A stretch of 64,000 nucleotides of DNA from Dehalococcoidia bacterium (GCA_009693055.1 SHYA01000003.1:124001-188000), one strand, 5' to 3'; positions 35,250 to 44,625 are shown, numbered from the stretch's first letter. The notes: generated by a model from the letters alone, not told the origin. Numbers and translations: made by a program.

Positions 35250-35612
35250 TCACCGCCTGTACTCCTCCGTGATGGGCTGCAACGAACTCGGCAGCTCTCC
35301 CGTCAGCCGGTTCAGCCCCGCAAGGTCTTGGAACGTCGCCAGGCTGAACTGCTCCTGGATCCTGTCTATCGTGCACGTGCACCGCGGCCGGGCCTCCTCG
35401 GCGGAGACCTGCCAAGACAGGATCGCGGTGCACCGGCTAACATAGTCGGTCACCACCTCTTGGGAATTTTGCCGTACGTCACCGCGCCACCTCCGCCGCC
35501 ACCGAGACGTACCGCACCGACGCCTTCGGCGAGCGCTGCCGGCAGGAACAGCAGCGGCAACTCCGACCAGAATCAGCAGAAGGGCGTACTGCCGATAGTA
35601 CTCTTCTAACAC
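35250..35612 (-). CDS. Small membrane ORF with NuoA-like start, or novel fusion
   Basis: A 120-residue frame starting at GTG 35612, with GGGGAGG eight bases upstream. Residues 1-24 (VLEEYYRQYALLLILVGVAA) look like the first membrane helix of Chloroflexi NuoA. An Arg-rich stretch follows (about 28-45, RRRRRCGTSRWRRRWRG), which reads more like out-of-frame sequence. The C-terminal ~70 residues (DYVSRCTAILSW, CTCTIDRIQEQFSLATF, LPSSLQPI) look like a real small helical Cys-containing domain. Two readings are possible: an intact unknown anchored protein, or the 5' stub of nuoA joined by deletion to another gene's end. It is about 30 bases upstream of nuoL on the same strand. Confidence 0.5.
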   Translation of the reverse strand: MLEEYYRQYALLLILVGVAAAVPAGSARRRRRCGTSRWRRRWRGDVRQNSQEVVTDYVSRCTAILSWQVSAEEARPRCTCTIDRIQEQFSLATFQDLAGLNRLTGELPSSLQPITEEYRR

Positions 35613-35707
35613 GCCTTGGCCCTCCCCGCTGGGACTATAGCACAGGGGCCAAAGGGCTACAAGTGAAAAAGAGAACAATCGACGCTTTCGCTGTACTAAG
35701 GCCGCGA

Positions 35708-35736
35708 TATAGAACTAATACATCTATAATTGCCAA
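35708..35736 (-). promoter_or_regulatory. Possible sigma-70 promoter for the nuo cluster
   Basis: On the minus strand TTGGCA (35736-35731) and TCTATA (35713-35708) are 17 bases apart, inside a notably AT-rich stretch (about 35650-35790) in an otherwise GC-rich window, about 100 bases upstream of GTG 35612. Confidence 0.4.
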
Positions 35737-35932
35737 GTACACAACAAAAACCGTTGAGAATTGCTCTATTCTTTGATGAATACCGTACCTCAAGGATGGC
35801 GGACGGGGGCGCAGTGAGGAAGGTTTGGGAGGACACCAATGCCTTGAGCGGTGGCCATGCATACAGTTATGAAGGATAGACACATCAAAGGCAATCCGCT
35901 ATCGTGGAATGGATTAGGCTCGGGAGGTAAGA

Positions 35933-36130
35933 ATGTTCAACCCTCGCACCTTGAGTGGACAGCGCTGGTCCGCACTGTGGAACGGGGTGGTCATAGGCGT
36001 CGGAATCGCCGCCATCCTGAGCGGCATTGGCGTCATCTTTATTGTCCTGGGCGCGGGCCTTGAGTACTGGCAGCGCCGTAGGCTACGCACCCAGGAAACC
36101 TGTGCCGGCTGCGGCCGACCCTACCAGTAG
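35933..36130 (+). CDS. Small membrane protein with C-terminal CxxC
   Basis: A 65-residue protein. ATG 35933 follows GGGAGG by a good distance. One membrane helix (about 18-43, VVIGVGIAAILSGIGVIFIVLGAG) is followed by a basic stretch (QRRRLRTQE) and CAGCGRPYQ, half of a zinc-ribbon-like motif. No family recognised. It stands alone between divergent and convergent neighbours. Confidence 0.7.
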   Translation: MFNPRTLSGQRWSALWNGVVIGVGIAAILSGIGVIFIVLGAGLEYWQRRRLRTQETCAGCGRPYQ

Positions 36131-36172
36131 CTTCTCCTCCCGCTTTGCGACTCCGCACAGCCGGAGCACCGA

Positions 36173-38581
36173 TTAGGGGGAGAGCAGCCCCACGTCCCTC
36201 AAGTAAGGAGAGCCCTCCTCCAGGTACGAGAGGCCCGGCACAAGCCTTCCCGCGCTCAGCTCCCGAATCGTCGGCAAGAAGCGCGCCAGCGCCGCCAGCC
36301 GCCCGTTGACGAACCGGTCGATGTTCCCAGGGGATACTTGCATCAGATAGTCCTGCACCACCGCAGCGTCCTGCCGCGTCAGGTAACCTCGATCGAGAAG
36401 CCTCCCCTTCTGCTGGGCGAGGTACGGGTCCGAAAGCGCAGTAAGCCACAACAGCAAGCGGCCGCGAGCATGCTCCGACTGTTCCTTGCTCGTGACCAAT
36501 CCATCCATAGCGGTCCCCACAAACCTCCGGAACCCGTCCAGGTCTGGATAGCGCAAGACGGGATGCCCCAGCATCTGCTCCAGAGTGCGGAGGAACAGCA
36601 CCTCGTGCACGTAGGCCTGCGCCTCACGTAGCGCCGAGAGGTTGAACGAGCCGTTCAGGACATCCAGGTCGGGCCGGAGCAAGCTCTGACGCACGTGACC
36701 AAGCTCGTGCGCCAGCTCCATGAGGGTCTGGAGCGCAGGCCGGTCGCTCCGCAAGACCACCCGGTAGTGGCTGCGCCAGAAACCCGCGTACCCAGCGGCG
36801 CCCGCCAACTGCCCGCACGCCACACCGTACGCCGTTGACCCAACCAATGCTGCTCGGTCGGCACACTCCACCGCCACCCACGCGGCGTAGTCCGTGTCCT
36901 TCAGCAGATGGATGACGAGGTTCTCGTCAAACAGGCTTCGCTGGTACAACGTGTAGTACACCGCGTCCGCGACGTCCAGCACCTGCCGCGCGACCAGGGG
37001 GTCAGACGCGAGAACGCTTGAGGGTAACGAGAGCAGTCCGTCCAGGGATCGGACGCGCGCCTGTAGCTCCTCCTGCGTGTAGACGCGCGGACTCACCACA
37101 GCGGCGGTCGTGTTCCCCCATACGTGCTCGCGGTAAGCCGTAAAGGCGAGCGGAACGCCGGGCGCTTGCGTCTTCGGCCTCACGTCAAACGTGAGGCGAT
37201 GCACGCCGGAGAATCGGTATGATCCCGCCCAGAAGAGCGGCCAGTCCAGCGCCACATCCACACCGCCCGGAGGCAGTCCCAGGCGCTCCCATTGGGCCAA
37301 CGGCTCACCGTCCAGCCACACCCGCACCGTGTACGGGCCGCTTGGCTCCGTGCTCGAGTTTCGAACGGCCCACTGGAGGTACGTCAGCTCCTCGCTGCTC
37401 AACACGTAGGGTGACGAGAAGGTGCCTGGCGTCTGGCTCGCCACGATGGGGCTATCCCAGAGCGGTGGAACAAAGGGCTGTACGGCAAACGCCGCTGGGA
37501 TGACGTTCGCCGCACTCCCGCTGGGCGCGGCCGGCTCGCCGCTCAGCCATTCAAACTCGCGTACGGCCACGTTGTCATCGGTCGTTCGTTCGTCCACCAC
37601 ACCCGCCGGGTCCACCATAACAGTCAGGACGTGCAGGCCCGGTTTGGGCCTCACGACCTCAGCGAGCCCCTCCCACTCTGGAGTCACCACCTGTTCGCCC
37701 GCCACCAGCTCCGCCTCCTCGTAACGCGCGACGAGCACGCCGTCCAGGTAGAGGTGCACGTTAAACCGTTGCGTGAGGCTGGAAAGACCGGTGTTGCCGT
37801 ACGCGATGCGGACGTATGTGGGCAGGTCAACGGTGGGAAGGCGGACAGTCCCATCAGCATCGCGGCTGTACACGACAATGGGCGCGTCCCACCCGCCAGC
37901 CGCCACAGGCGCAAGGTTCGGTAGGCGCTCCCTCGCCACCGTGGTTTGGGCCGGGTGGGCAGGCGTTCCGCGCCACCGGAACGAGGTCGTAACCTCTTTG
38001 AGCTCCACCTCTGCGGCGGCGAGGAGGCCGGTCGAGTCCAGGCGCAGGCGGATGTGATGTTCGCCTGGCGCCAAAGGCAGCTCACTCCCTAACGCGGGCC
38101 AGTCCGCCACCCTCAGCATCTCCGCGGGCTCCAGGCCCTCAACAGACCAACGCTCCACCACCAGGCCGTCAAGCTCCAGGTCTACAAAGAACGGCCCCCA
38201 TATTCTTGCGACCCCGGTGTTAGTGAGGGCCCAGCTAATGTAGAGGCGCTCAGAACCTGGAGCGGCTAGGGGTACATAGACCCCCTGCCTCGCGTGCACG
38301 ACGACCGCAGCGGGCCATCCGGCGGGGACGGCGAACGAGAGGCTCCCGCTTGGCTGAGGCGCGAAAGAGCTTGTGGCTGTGCCCTCGTCCGCGGACACAT
38401 CGGGCCTGGCGGCAAGCACCTGGCTTTCGGAGTCCCCACCTGTAACGCGCTCTGGGCCTGGCCCCAGGCTCACGCCCAGCCCAATGCCAATAGCAGCGGC
38501 GGAAGCTAGGAAAAAGACGACGGCCTTAGCTCCTGCCCCCTTGGGAACCCTCATCTCCACCCGCTCAATCCTGGATGCCAA
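36173..38581 (-). CDS. Anchored surface protein: CARDB-like repeats plus HExxH domain
   Basis: An 802-residue protein with an N-terminal membrane anchor (about 19-38, AVVFFLASAAAIGIGLGVSL). Three beta-rich repeats of CARDB type follow (about 70-200, 230-345, 375-475), each with a D(L/V)xLDGxxVxRW-like strand, for example VDLELDGLVVERW, VHLYLDGVLVARYEEAE and VRVWLDGEPLAQWE. The C-terminal ~300 residues are helical and carry ELAHELGHVRQSLL, an HExxH zinc motif at 625-629, with LREAQAYVHE about 30 residues on as a likely third-ligand site. This suggests an extracellular metalloprotease with adhesion repeats; the substrate is unknown. Start could be residue 1 or Met10. Confidence 0.75.
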   Translation of the reverse strand: MASRIERVEMRVPKGAGAKAVVFFLASAAAIGIGLGVSLGPGPERVTGGDSESQVLAARPDVSADEGTATSSFAPQPSGSLSFAVPAGWPAAVVVHARQGVYVPLAAPGSERLYISWALTNTGVARIWGPFFVDLELDGLVVERWSVEGLEPAEMLRVADWPALGSELPLAPGEHHIRLRLDSTGLLAAAEVELKEVTTSFRWRGTPAHPAQTTVARERLPNLAPVAAGGWDAPIVVYSRDADGTVRLPTVDLPTYVRIAYGNTGLSSLTQRFNVHLYLDGVLVARYEEAELVAGEQVVTPEWEGLAEVVRPKPGLHVLTVMVDPAGVVDERTTDDNVAVREFEWLSGEPAAPSGSAANVIPAAFAVQPFVPPLWDSPIVASQTPGTFSSPYVLSSEELTYLQWAVRNSSTEPSGPYTVRVWLDGEPLAQWERLGLPPGGVDVALDWPLFWAGSYRFSGVHRLTFDVRPKTQAPGVPLAFTAYREHVWGNTTAAVVSPRVYTQEELQARVRSLDGLLSLPSSVLASDPLVARQVLDVADAVYYTLYQRSLFDENLVIHLLKDTDYAAWVAVECADRAALVGSTAYGVACGQLAGAAGYAGFWRSHYRVVLRSDRPALQTLMELAHELGHVRQSLLRPDLDVLNGSFNLSALREAQAYVHEVLFLRTLEQMLGHPVLRYPDLDGFRRFVGTAMDGLVTSKEQSEHARGRLLLWLTALSDPYLAQQKGRLLDRGYLTRQDAAVVQDYLMQVSPGNIDRFVNGRLAALARFLPTIRELSAGRLVPGLSYLEEGSPYLRDVGLLSP

Positions 38582-38705
38582 GCCGCTTCACGCAGTGTAC
38601 CATCAAGCGCTACCGCTCTCAAGGAAAACGAGGAGAGAGGCACTTGGGTTATCACCGCAAGCGTACCCCCGAAGACCTCTGGGGCAACGCGAGGCGTCTC
38701 CGGCC

Positions 38706-38866
38706 AAACCACCAACGAAGGATGCGGCGCCTCCGTTGAAGATGTGGCGGGTGCAGAGCCTGCCCGGAACGAAGCGAATGGGGCGTGCCCTGCACCGACC
38801 CAAACCACCAACGGAGGATGCGACGCCTCCGTTGAAGGTGTGAAGGGTGCAGGGCGTGTCCTGCTA
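38706..38866. repeat. Two-copy ~55-bp repeat with inner hairpin
   Basis: Copies at 38706-38762 and 38812-38866 share AAACCACCAACG(A/G)AGGATGCG then GCCTCCGTTGAA and GGGTGCAG. Each holds an inverted repeat (CAACGGAGG with CCTCCGTTG in the second copy). They lie between the end of hppA (38864) and the surface-protein gene. Confidence 0.7.
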
Positions 38867-41083
38867 GAGGAAGAGCGGCGCCAAAACAAGCGTGATGGTG
38901 CTGAGGAGCTTCACCAGGACGTGGAGAGACGGCCCGGCGGTGTCCTTGAACGGGTCACCGATGGTGTCTCCCACGACTCCAGCAGCATGGATTGCCGAAC
39001 CCTTCTTGACGACAGCGCCGGAGGCGTCTTTCATCCCCCCGGACTCGATGAACTTCTTGGCGTTGTCCCAGGCGCCGCCGGAGTTGTTCAGGACCGTGGC
39101 CAGCAGGATACCGCTGATTGTGCCCACCGCCAGGAACGCCGCCATGGCCTCCGCCTTCAGCACCACCCCCACAATGATGGGGACGGCAACCGCGACGACG
39201 CCGGGAAGCACCATCTCCCGCAGTCCCGCCCGGGCCGTGATGTCCACGCAGCGGGCGTAGTCCGGACGCACCGTTCCCTGCATGATCTCGGGGTGTTCTC
39301 GGAACTGGCGGCGCACCTCTTCGATCACCGCCCCGGCGGTCTTGGAGACAGCGCGGATGGCCAGGGAGCTGAACAGGAAGGGCAGCATGGCGCCCAGTAG
39401 CGCGCCAACGAAGACCTTCACGTCCGCCAGGTTCACCCCGCTGGTGATGAAGCCAGGTATGGATTTCTCAACCTCGTCCAGGTAAGCGAAGAACAACAGG
39501 AAGGCCGCCAACCCCGCAGAACCCACGGCAAAGCCCTTTGTGAGGGCTTTGGTGGTGTTGCCCACGGCGTCCAGGCGGTCCGTCACCCTGCGCGCATCGC
39601 CGGGGTTGCCAGACATCTCAATGACTCCGTTGGCGTTGTCCGTGATCGGGCCGAAGGTGTCCATGGCCAGGATATATGCGGCAGTCATCAACATGCCCAT
39701 CGTGGCCACGGCCGTGCCGAAGAGACCGGCGCGGGTCTTGTCCACGAGACCGCCAGCGCCGTCGGGGATAGCGGCGTGCTGGCCCAGCCAGAAGGCGAGC
39801 CAGAGGGCCGCGCCGATGACGACCGCGGTGACGAATGTGGATTCAAAGCCTACGGAAACGCCCATCACGGCGTTGGTCGCTGGGCCAGTCCTTGAGGCCT
39901 CGGCGATATCCCTGACCGGCCGGTACTTAAACTCGGTGTAGTACTGGGTAAGAAACACAAAGGCCACACTGGTCCCGATGCCCACGAGGCCGGCGAAGAA
40001 GTAATACTCCCACTTGATGGAACCCTGTCCCAGCATGACTGCGGTGCTCAGGGCCAGGAATCCAACGGCAAGGACCACGGCGACAAAGTAGCCTTTGTTG
40101 AGGGAGCCCATTGGGTCGTCGGTCTCCTTGACGCGGAAGAAGGGCAGCCAGGAGCCCACCGTCATGATGCCGACGCCGGTGGCAAAGATTCCCAGGGAGC
40201 GCACCACCAGCGGGAAGAGCACAAAGTATTCAGGGTGGGGAATGCTTGGAACGTCCTTGACCGCCAGGTAGATGACCACTCCCAGGATCATGGCGCCGAT
40301 GTTCTCTGCCGCTGTGGACTCAAACAGGTCGGCGCCGCGCCCCGCGCAGTCCCCCACGTTGTCTCCAACCAGGTCGGCGATAACCGCAGGGTTCCGGGGG
40401 TCGTCCTCCGGGATGCCGGCTTCCACTTTGCCCACAAGGTCTGCACCCATGTCCGCAGCCTTCGTGTAGATGCCGCCGCCAAGCTGCGAGAACAAGGCGA
40501 CGAAGCTCGCGCCAAAGCCGAAGCCCACGATGAGGAACGGCGCCAACTCCGGCTTATCGTTCCCGCCAAACGCATAGAACATGACGGTAACGCCCAGCAA
40601 GCTCAAGGCCACGATGAGGAAGCCGGAGACAGCGCCCCCGCGCATGGCTGTTTGGACCGCCGGGCCTACACCCTTCATCGCCGCCGCCGCCGTGCGCAGG
40701 TTCGACTTCACGGACACGTACATGCCCACGACACCCGCGATTCCTGAACAAGCCGCGCCCACCAAGAACGCCACTCCCGTGCGCCAGGCCAGGCCAAACT
40801 TGTCTGCGGCGTCGCCCTTCTCAATGCCGTCGCCGTCAATGTCGGGCGGGAGGTCGGTCACCAGGCCCAAGACCACAGCGATCACGACCGCTGCGACCAG
40901 CGCGAGGACGCCGATTGTCACGTACTGTCGGCGGATGAAGGCCAGCGCCCCTTCCAGGATCCGGTTCGCGATGTCCTGCATCTCGGCGCTGCCGGGGTCG
41001 CGCCGGAGTACGTCTCTAATGAGGTACAGAGCAAACAAGATGGCCGCTATGCCGGCCGCGGGAACCAGCCACATGAGGCTCAT
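38864..41083 (-). CDS. hppA: Membrane-bound pyrophosphatase, K+-independent type
   Basis: A 739-residue membrane pyrophosphatase that couples PPi hydrolysis to ion pumping. It has GGGIYTKAADMGADLVGKVE, then EDDPRNPAVIADLVGDNVGD (substrate and Mg sites), and further Asp-rich motifs near the C-terminus (GGAWDNAKKFIESG, KKGSAIHAAGVVGDTIGDP). The cation-specificity motif reads GNTTKALTKG: Lys at the diagnostic position marks the K+-independent, H+-pumping class. Sixteen or so membrane segments are apparent. A second, different pyrophosphatase gene lies just upstream on the same strand. Confidence 0.94.
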   Translation of the reverse strand: MSLMWLVPAAGIAAILFALYLIRDVLRRDPGSAEMQDIANRILEGALAFIRRQYVTIGVLALVAAVVIAVVLGLVTDLPPDIDGDGIEKGDAADKFGLAWRTGVAFLVGAACSGIAGVVGMYVSVKSNLRTAAAAMKGVGPAVQTAMRGGAVSGFLIVALSLLGVTVMFYAFGGNDKPELAPFLIVGFGFGASFVALFSQLGGGIYTKAADMGADLVGKVEAGIPEDDPRNPAVIADLVGDNVGDCAGRGADLFESTAAENIGAMILGVVIYLAVKDVPSIPHPEYFVLFPLVVRSLGIFATGVGIMTVGSWLPFFRVKETDDPMGSLNKGYFVAVVLAVGFLALSTAVMLGQGSIKWEYYFFAGLVGIGTSVAFVFLTQYYTEFKYRPVRDIAEASRTGPATNAVMGVSVGFESTFVTAVVIGAALWLAFWLGQHAAIPDGAGGLVDKTRAGLFGTAVATMGMLMTAAYILAMDTFGPITDNANGVIEMSGNPGDARRVTDRLDAVGNTTKALTKGFAVGSAGLAAFLLFFAYLDEVEKSIPGFITSGVNLADVKVFVGALLGAMLPFLFSSLAIRAVSKTAGAVIEEVRRQFREHPEIMQGTVRPDYARCVDITARAGLREMVLPGVVAVAVPIIVGVVLKAEAMAAFLAVGTISGILLATVLNNSGGAWDNAKKFIESGGMKDASGAVVKKGSAIHAAGVVGDTIGDPFKDTAGPSLHVLVKLLSTITLVLAPLFL

Positions 41084-41457
41084 TACTTCACCTCAACGTT
41101 TCGATCGTCTAGCGTTTCCACCAAGCACCATGCCTGGTTACGCGAACGAGAAAGATGCACTGCCACACAAACGTGCAAGCTAACACGGCGCCCCCCTGGG
41201 GGTCAATAGACGCCCCCTGAGCCTTCCCGCCGCGCCACCCACTCAATTGATGCATGTCACCCACGGACAGGAATAGGAACGATGCTTTTCGGATCCTCAC
41301 ACGGGAGGAGCGTCGATTAGAATATCCGCACTCGCACCTCGCGTCCTCTAGCGCATTCCGTTGCGCGCCGCAAACACAGCACTGCGGAGCTTCCGTTTTC
41401 GGCCGGGGAGGAGGCTTGCCACGCCGCTTCAGGAGGCGCCACGCTCCTGTGCCGTGG
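41084..41457. other. Intergenic region between the two pyrophosphatase genes
   Basis: About 375 bases with no supported gene. It contains a CCCCCC-T-GGGGGTCAA element at 41190-41218, related to one upstream of the small HTH gene at 62213-62238. Confidence 0.5.
41190..41218 (-). promoter_or_regulatory. CCCCC-N-GGGGGTCAA element upstream of the K+-independent hppA
   Basis: On the minus strand it reads TTGACC followed by CCCAGGGGGG, a palindrome next to a -35-like hexamer, about 110 bases ahead of the hppA start. It shares GGGGGTCAA-NN-GAC-CCC with 62213-62238. This may be a common operator or promoter. Confidence 0.35.
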
Positions 41458-43551
41458 CTACAGGAACAGCGGGCCGAACACCAGCGCCACAATCGCCATC
41501 AGCTTGAGAAGAATGTTCAGCGACGGCCCGGCGGTGTCCTTGAACGGGTCTCCAACCGTGTCACCCACGACCGCCGCCTTGTGAGCATCCGAGCCCTTCC
41601 CGCCATGTTCGCCGGACTCTATGAATTTCTTCGCGTTGTCCCAAGCCCCCCCCGCGTTCGCCATCATGATGGCCAGCAAGGCACCCGTCCCGATAGAGCC
41701 GATGAGCAGGCCGCCCAGCGCCCCTGGGCCCAGGGCCGCGCCCACCGCCACCGGCGCAACGATGGCGAGCGTCCCAGGCAGGACCATCTCGCGAAGCGCC
41801 CCGCGCGTGCTGATGTCCACACACCGCGCGTACTCCGGCCGCGCCGTGCCTTCCATCAGGCCCGGGATCTCCTTGAACTGCCGCCGCACCTCATTCACAA
41901 TGCTGAAGGCCGCGCGCCCCACCGCTTGCATCGCCAGCGCGCAGAACAGGAACGGCAACAGCGCCCCAACCAGCAGGCCCAGGAGCGTCGGCACGTCGCG
42001 CAGATCGAAGCGAATGTCTCCGGTCGGGTCCACACTGTTCACGACCGCCACGTACGCAGCCATCAGGGCCAGGGCCGTGAGCACCGCGGAGCCGACGGCA
42101 AACCCCTTGCCCGTGGCCGCCGTGGTGTTCCCCAACGAGTCCAAAGCGTCGGTCCGCTGGCGGACTACTGGGGGCAAGTTGGCCTGCTGCGCAATGCCGC
42201 CGGCGTTATCCGCCACGGGGCCGTATGCGTCGGTCGCCAGCGTGATGCCGAGCGTTGAGAGCATCCCCACCGCGGCCAGAGCGATCCCGTACACCCCGCC
42301 CAGCCAGTGTGCAAACCAGATGGCGACCACCAGTGTGACGATGGGGACCAGGGTGCTCAACATGCCAAGCCCCATCCCGCCAATGATGGTCGTCGCGGGA
42401 CCGGTCAGCGTTTGCCGCGCAAGCTGTTTCGTAGGCCTGTACTCGTAGGAGGTGTAGTACTCGGTCGCCGTGCCGATGATTTGCCCCGCAACGAGGCCTA
42501 CCAGCACGACCCACCACAGGCGGAAGTCCAGACCCAAGATTGGTATTGCGATGCCCGCGCCCACCAGGATGAGCGCCCCCGACGCGAAGATGCCGGTCCT
42601 CAGCGCCCAGAGCAAGCGTCCCATCCCGGCGTCTTCCCCGGTCCGCACCAGGAAGGTGCCGATGAGCGAGGAGAAGATACCGATAGCCGCCACAAGGATG
42701 GGCAGCACCATGACCGGTGCGTTATAGGAGGTGTCCGCCGTCCCGCTCAGCACGTGCCCCCCGCTCGTGGTCATGGCGTCCATGCCGCTGGTCGCCGCCA
42801 GCGCGATGGCCGCGATGATGGAGCCCACGTAAGACTCGAACAGGTCCGCCCCCATTCCCGCCACGTCGCCCACGTTGTCGCCCACGTTATCCGCGATGAC
42901 GGCCGGGTTCCGCGGGTCGTCCTCAGGTATCCCCTTCTCCACCTTCCCCACCAGGTCCGCGCCCACGTCCGCGGCCTTGGTGAAGATCCCCCCTCCCACC
43001 CGCGCAAAGAGCGCGATGGTGGACGCACCCATGCCAAACGCGGCGATGATGCTCGGGTCCTTCCACCCCCACCAGAACAAGCTGATCCCCAGGATGCCTA
43101 TCCCCACCACGGTGATGCCCATGACGGCCCCGCTGGAAAACGCCACCCGCAGGGCGGCGTCGAGCCCGCGTTCCGCCGCCGCAGCCGTCCGTACGTTCGC
43201 TCGCACCGCCACGTTCATCCCGATGAGTCCGGTCAGCGCGGAGCAGAACGCCCCCGCGAGGTACGTCAGCGCCGTCGCCGGAATCCCCTCCGAGGTCACG
43301 CGGTCCGGCATCTTGTCCAGGACGTCCGCATCCACAAACACCCACAACACCACGACGATGACAGCGACAAACACCGCGATGTACAGGTATTCCCGGCGCA
43401 GGAATGCGGACGCCCCCTCCTGGATGGCGCGGGCGATTTCGCGCATCGCCGGCGACCCCTGGGGCTGGCGGAGCACGTTGGCCGTCATCGCCAACGCAAA
43501 CAAAAGCCCCACGGTTCCCGCAACGACGCCGATGCTCAGCGAACCCATCAC
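41458..43551 (-). CDS. hppA: Membrane-bound pyrophosphatase, K+-dependent type
   Basis: A 697-residue membrane pyrophosphatase with all catalytic motifs: GGGIFTKAADVGADLVGKVE, EDDPRNPAVIADNVGDNVGD, GGAWDNAKKFIESG and SDAHKAAVVGDTVGDP. The specificity motif is GNTTAATGKG, with Ala at the position that is Lys in K+-independent enzymes, so this is the K+-dependent class (H+ or Na+ pumping; not resolved here). Identity to the neighbouring hppA is limited outside the motifs, so they are old paralogues of different classes rather than a recent duplication. Confidence 0.94.
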   Translation of the reverse strand: MMGSLSIGVVAGTVGLLFALAMTANVLRQPQGSPAMREIARAIQEGASAFLRREYLYIAVFVAVIVVVLWVFVDADVLDKMPDRVTSEGIPATALTYLAGAFCSALTGLIGMNVAVRANVRTAAAAERGLDAALRVAFSSGAVMGITVVGIGILGISLFWWGWKDPSIIAAFGMGASTIALFARVGGGIFTKAADVGADLVGKVEKGIPEDDPRNPAVIADNVGDNVGDVAGMGADLFESYVGSIIAAIALAATSGMDAMTTSGGHVLSGTADTSYNAPVMVLPILVAAIGIFSSLIGTFLVRTGEDAGMGRLLWALRTGIFASGALILVGAGIAIPILGLDFRLWWVVLVGLVAGQIIGTATEYYTSYEYRPTKQLARQTLTGPATTIIGGMGLGMLSTLVPIVTLVVAIWFAHWLGGVYGIALAAVGMLSTLGITLATDAYGPVADNAGGIAQQANLPPVVRQRTDALDSLGNTTAATGKGFAVGSAVLTALALMAAYVAVVNSVDPTGDIRFDLRDVPTLLGLLVGALLPFLFCALAMQAVGRAAFSIVNEVRRQFKEIPGLMEGTARPEYARCVDISTRGALREMVLPGTLAIVAPVAVGAALGPGALGGLLIGSIGTGALLAIMMANAGGAWDNAKKFIESGEHGGKGSDAHKAAVVGDTVGDPFKDTAGPSLNILLKLMAIVALVFGPLFL

Positions 43552-43578
43552 GCCCTCCTACAGCAAGTCACCATGCAT

Positions 43579-43620
43579 AAAAGCAGCGAAGGCCGCCCCT
43601 GAAACAGAACGACGGCCTTC
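43579..43620 (-). terminator. Rho-independent terminator after the tandem UspA gene
   Basis: GAAGGCCG (43588-43595) pairs with CGGCCTTC (43613-43620); on the minus strand the hairpin is followed by a TTTT run (43582-43579). It lies between the end of the UspA gene and the hppA start. Confidence 0.6.
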
Positions 43621-43654
43621 CCTGCTCCGGTTCCCGGTGGGGTTGAGCAGGCTC

Positions 43655-44566
43655 TTACGACCTTATGACCAGGACGGGCGCGCCGGCTCCTTGAACGACC
43701 CGGTCGGCCACGCTGCCCAGCACCCACCGGCCAACACCAGACCGGCCGTGCGTGGAAATCACCGCCATGCTCCCTGGCGTGGACCGCACCAGGTCCACAA
43801 TCTGAACCGCCGCAGAGCCGCGCGACTGCACAGTGAACACGTCCTTCACGCTCTGCGCTTTCAGCTCCTGCGCCTTCTTCTTCAGGTACTCTTCCGCGTC
43901 TTTCTCAATCTCAGCCAGCATGCCTTCCGGGTACGTGTAGGTGTAAAACCACGACCCTCCGTAGTATGGCGGCAGGACCGACGAGATCCGCACCAACGTC
44001 ACCTTGAGCCCCAGCGCACCTGCCAGCACCTTCACATGTGGCAAGACATCCTCCGCCAGCTCGGAACCGTCCACCGGGACGACCATTGATCTGATCTCTC
44101 CACCAGCTCGCGTTAGGGACTGGTCCTCGCGCGCCCGGTAAAGGAGCAAGGGCGCCTTCGTTGCATGTAAGACCTTGTCCGCAACGCTCCCCAACACCCA
44201 GCGTCCAACCCCAGACCGACCATGCGTGGAGAGCACGATCAAGGTGCCCGGCCCCTTCTCCGCCTCCCGCACAATCGCCTCAGGCACCATCGCAACCATG
44301 ACCTTAGTCTTCACCTTGTCTTTCGGCAGCTTCAGCCGATCAGCCACCTTTGCCAGGTAGTCCTTGGCCACGGTTTGGGCGCTAGCCTCCACCTGGGCCG
44401 CGTAACGGCCTCCCATCGGGTTGGCAATGGCGGCCACAACGTCCTCTTCCACGATGCTCAGAAGGTCAAGGCGCGCCCCCAGGCCCTTTGCCATCTGCTC
44501 CGCCACCGGCAAAACGGCCTCTGCCAACTCGGAACCGTCCAGGGGTACGAGAATCCTTTCATACAT
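43655..44566 (-). CDS. Tandem universal stress protein (two UspA domains)
   Basis: A 303-residue protein with two Usp domains. Each starts with the nucleotide-binding strand (ILVPLDGSELAEAVLP at the N-terminus; VVPVDGSELAEDVLPH near residue 157). Each ends with the ATP-loop pattern (STHGRSGVGRWVLGSVADKVL and STHGRSGVGRWVLGSVADRVV), fitting ATP-binding UspA. The two C-terminal halves are nearly identical, pointing to internal duplication. ATG 44566 is chosen because the domain begins there; the frame extends upstream to 44749. A second Usp gene lies just upstream on the same strand. Confidence 0.92.
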   Translation of the reverse strand: MYERILVPLDGSELAEAVLPVAEQMAKGLGARLDLLSIVEEDVVAAIANPMGGRYAAQVEASAQTVAKDYLAKVADRLKLPKDKVKTKVMVAMVPEAIVREAEKGPGTLIVLSTHGRSGVGRWVLGSVADKVLHATKAPLLLYRAREDQSLTRAGGEIRSMVVPVDGSELAEDVLPHVKVLAGALGLKVTLVRISSVLPPYYGGSWFYTYTYPEGMLAEIEKDAEEYLKKKAQELKAQSVKDVFTVQSRGSAAVQIVDLVRSTPGSMAVISTHGRSGVGRWVLGSVADRVVQGAGAPVLVIRS

Positions 44567-44625
44567 GGCACGTCCCTTCTTTTTGCTGTTCTCGCGCGCT
44601 TGACCGCTTACGAAACGAGGGGGCG

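Noticed and set aside
38551..38889. 112-residue ORF over the hppA end
   Set aside because: Its sequence is the translation of the two-copy intergenic repeat.
41109..41492. 127-residue ORF between the two pyrophosphatase genes, with Cys pairs
   Set aside because: Low-complexity basic sequence overlapping the end of the K+-dependent hppA; no good ribosome site.
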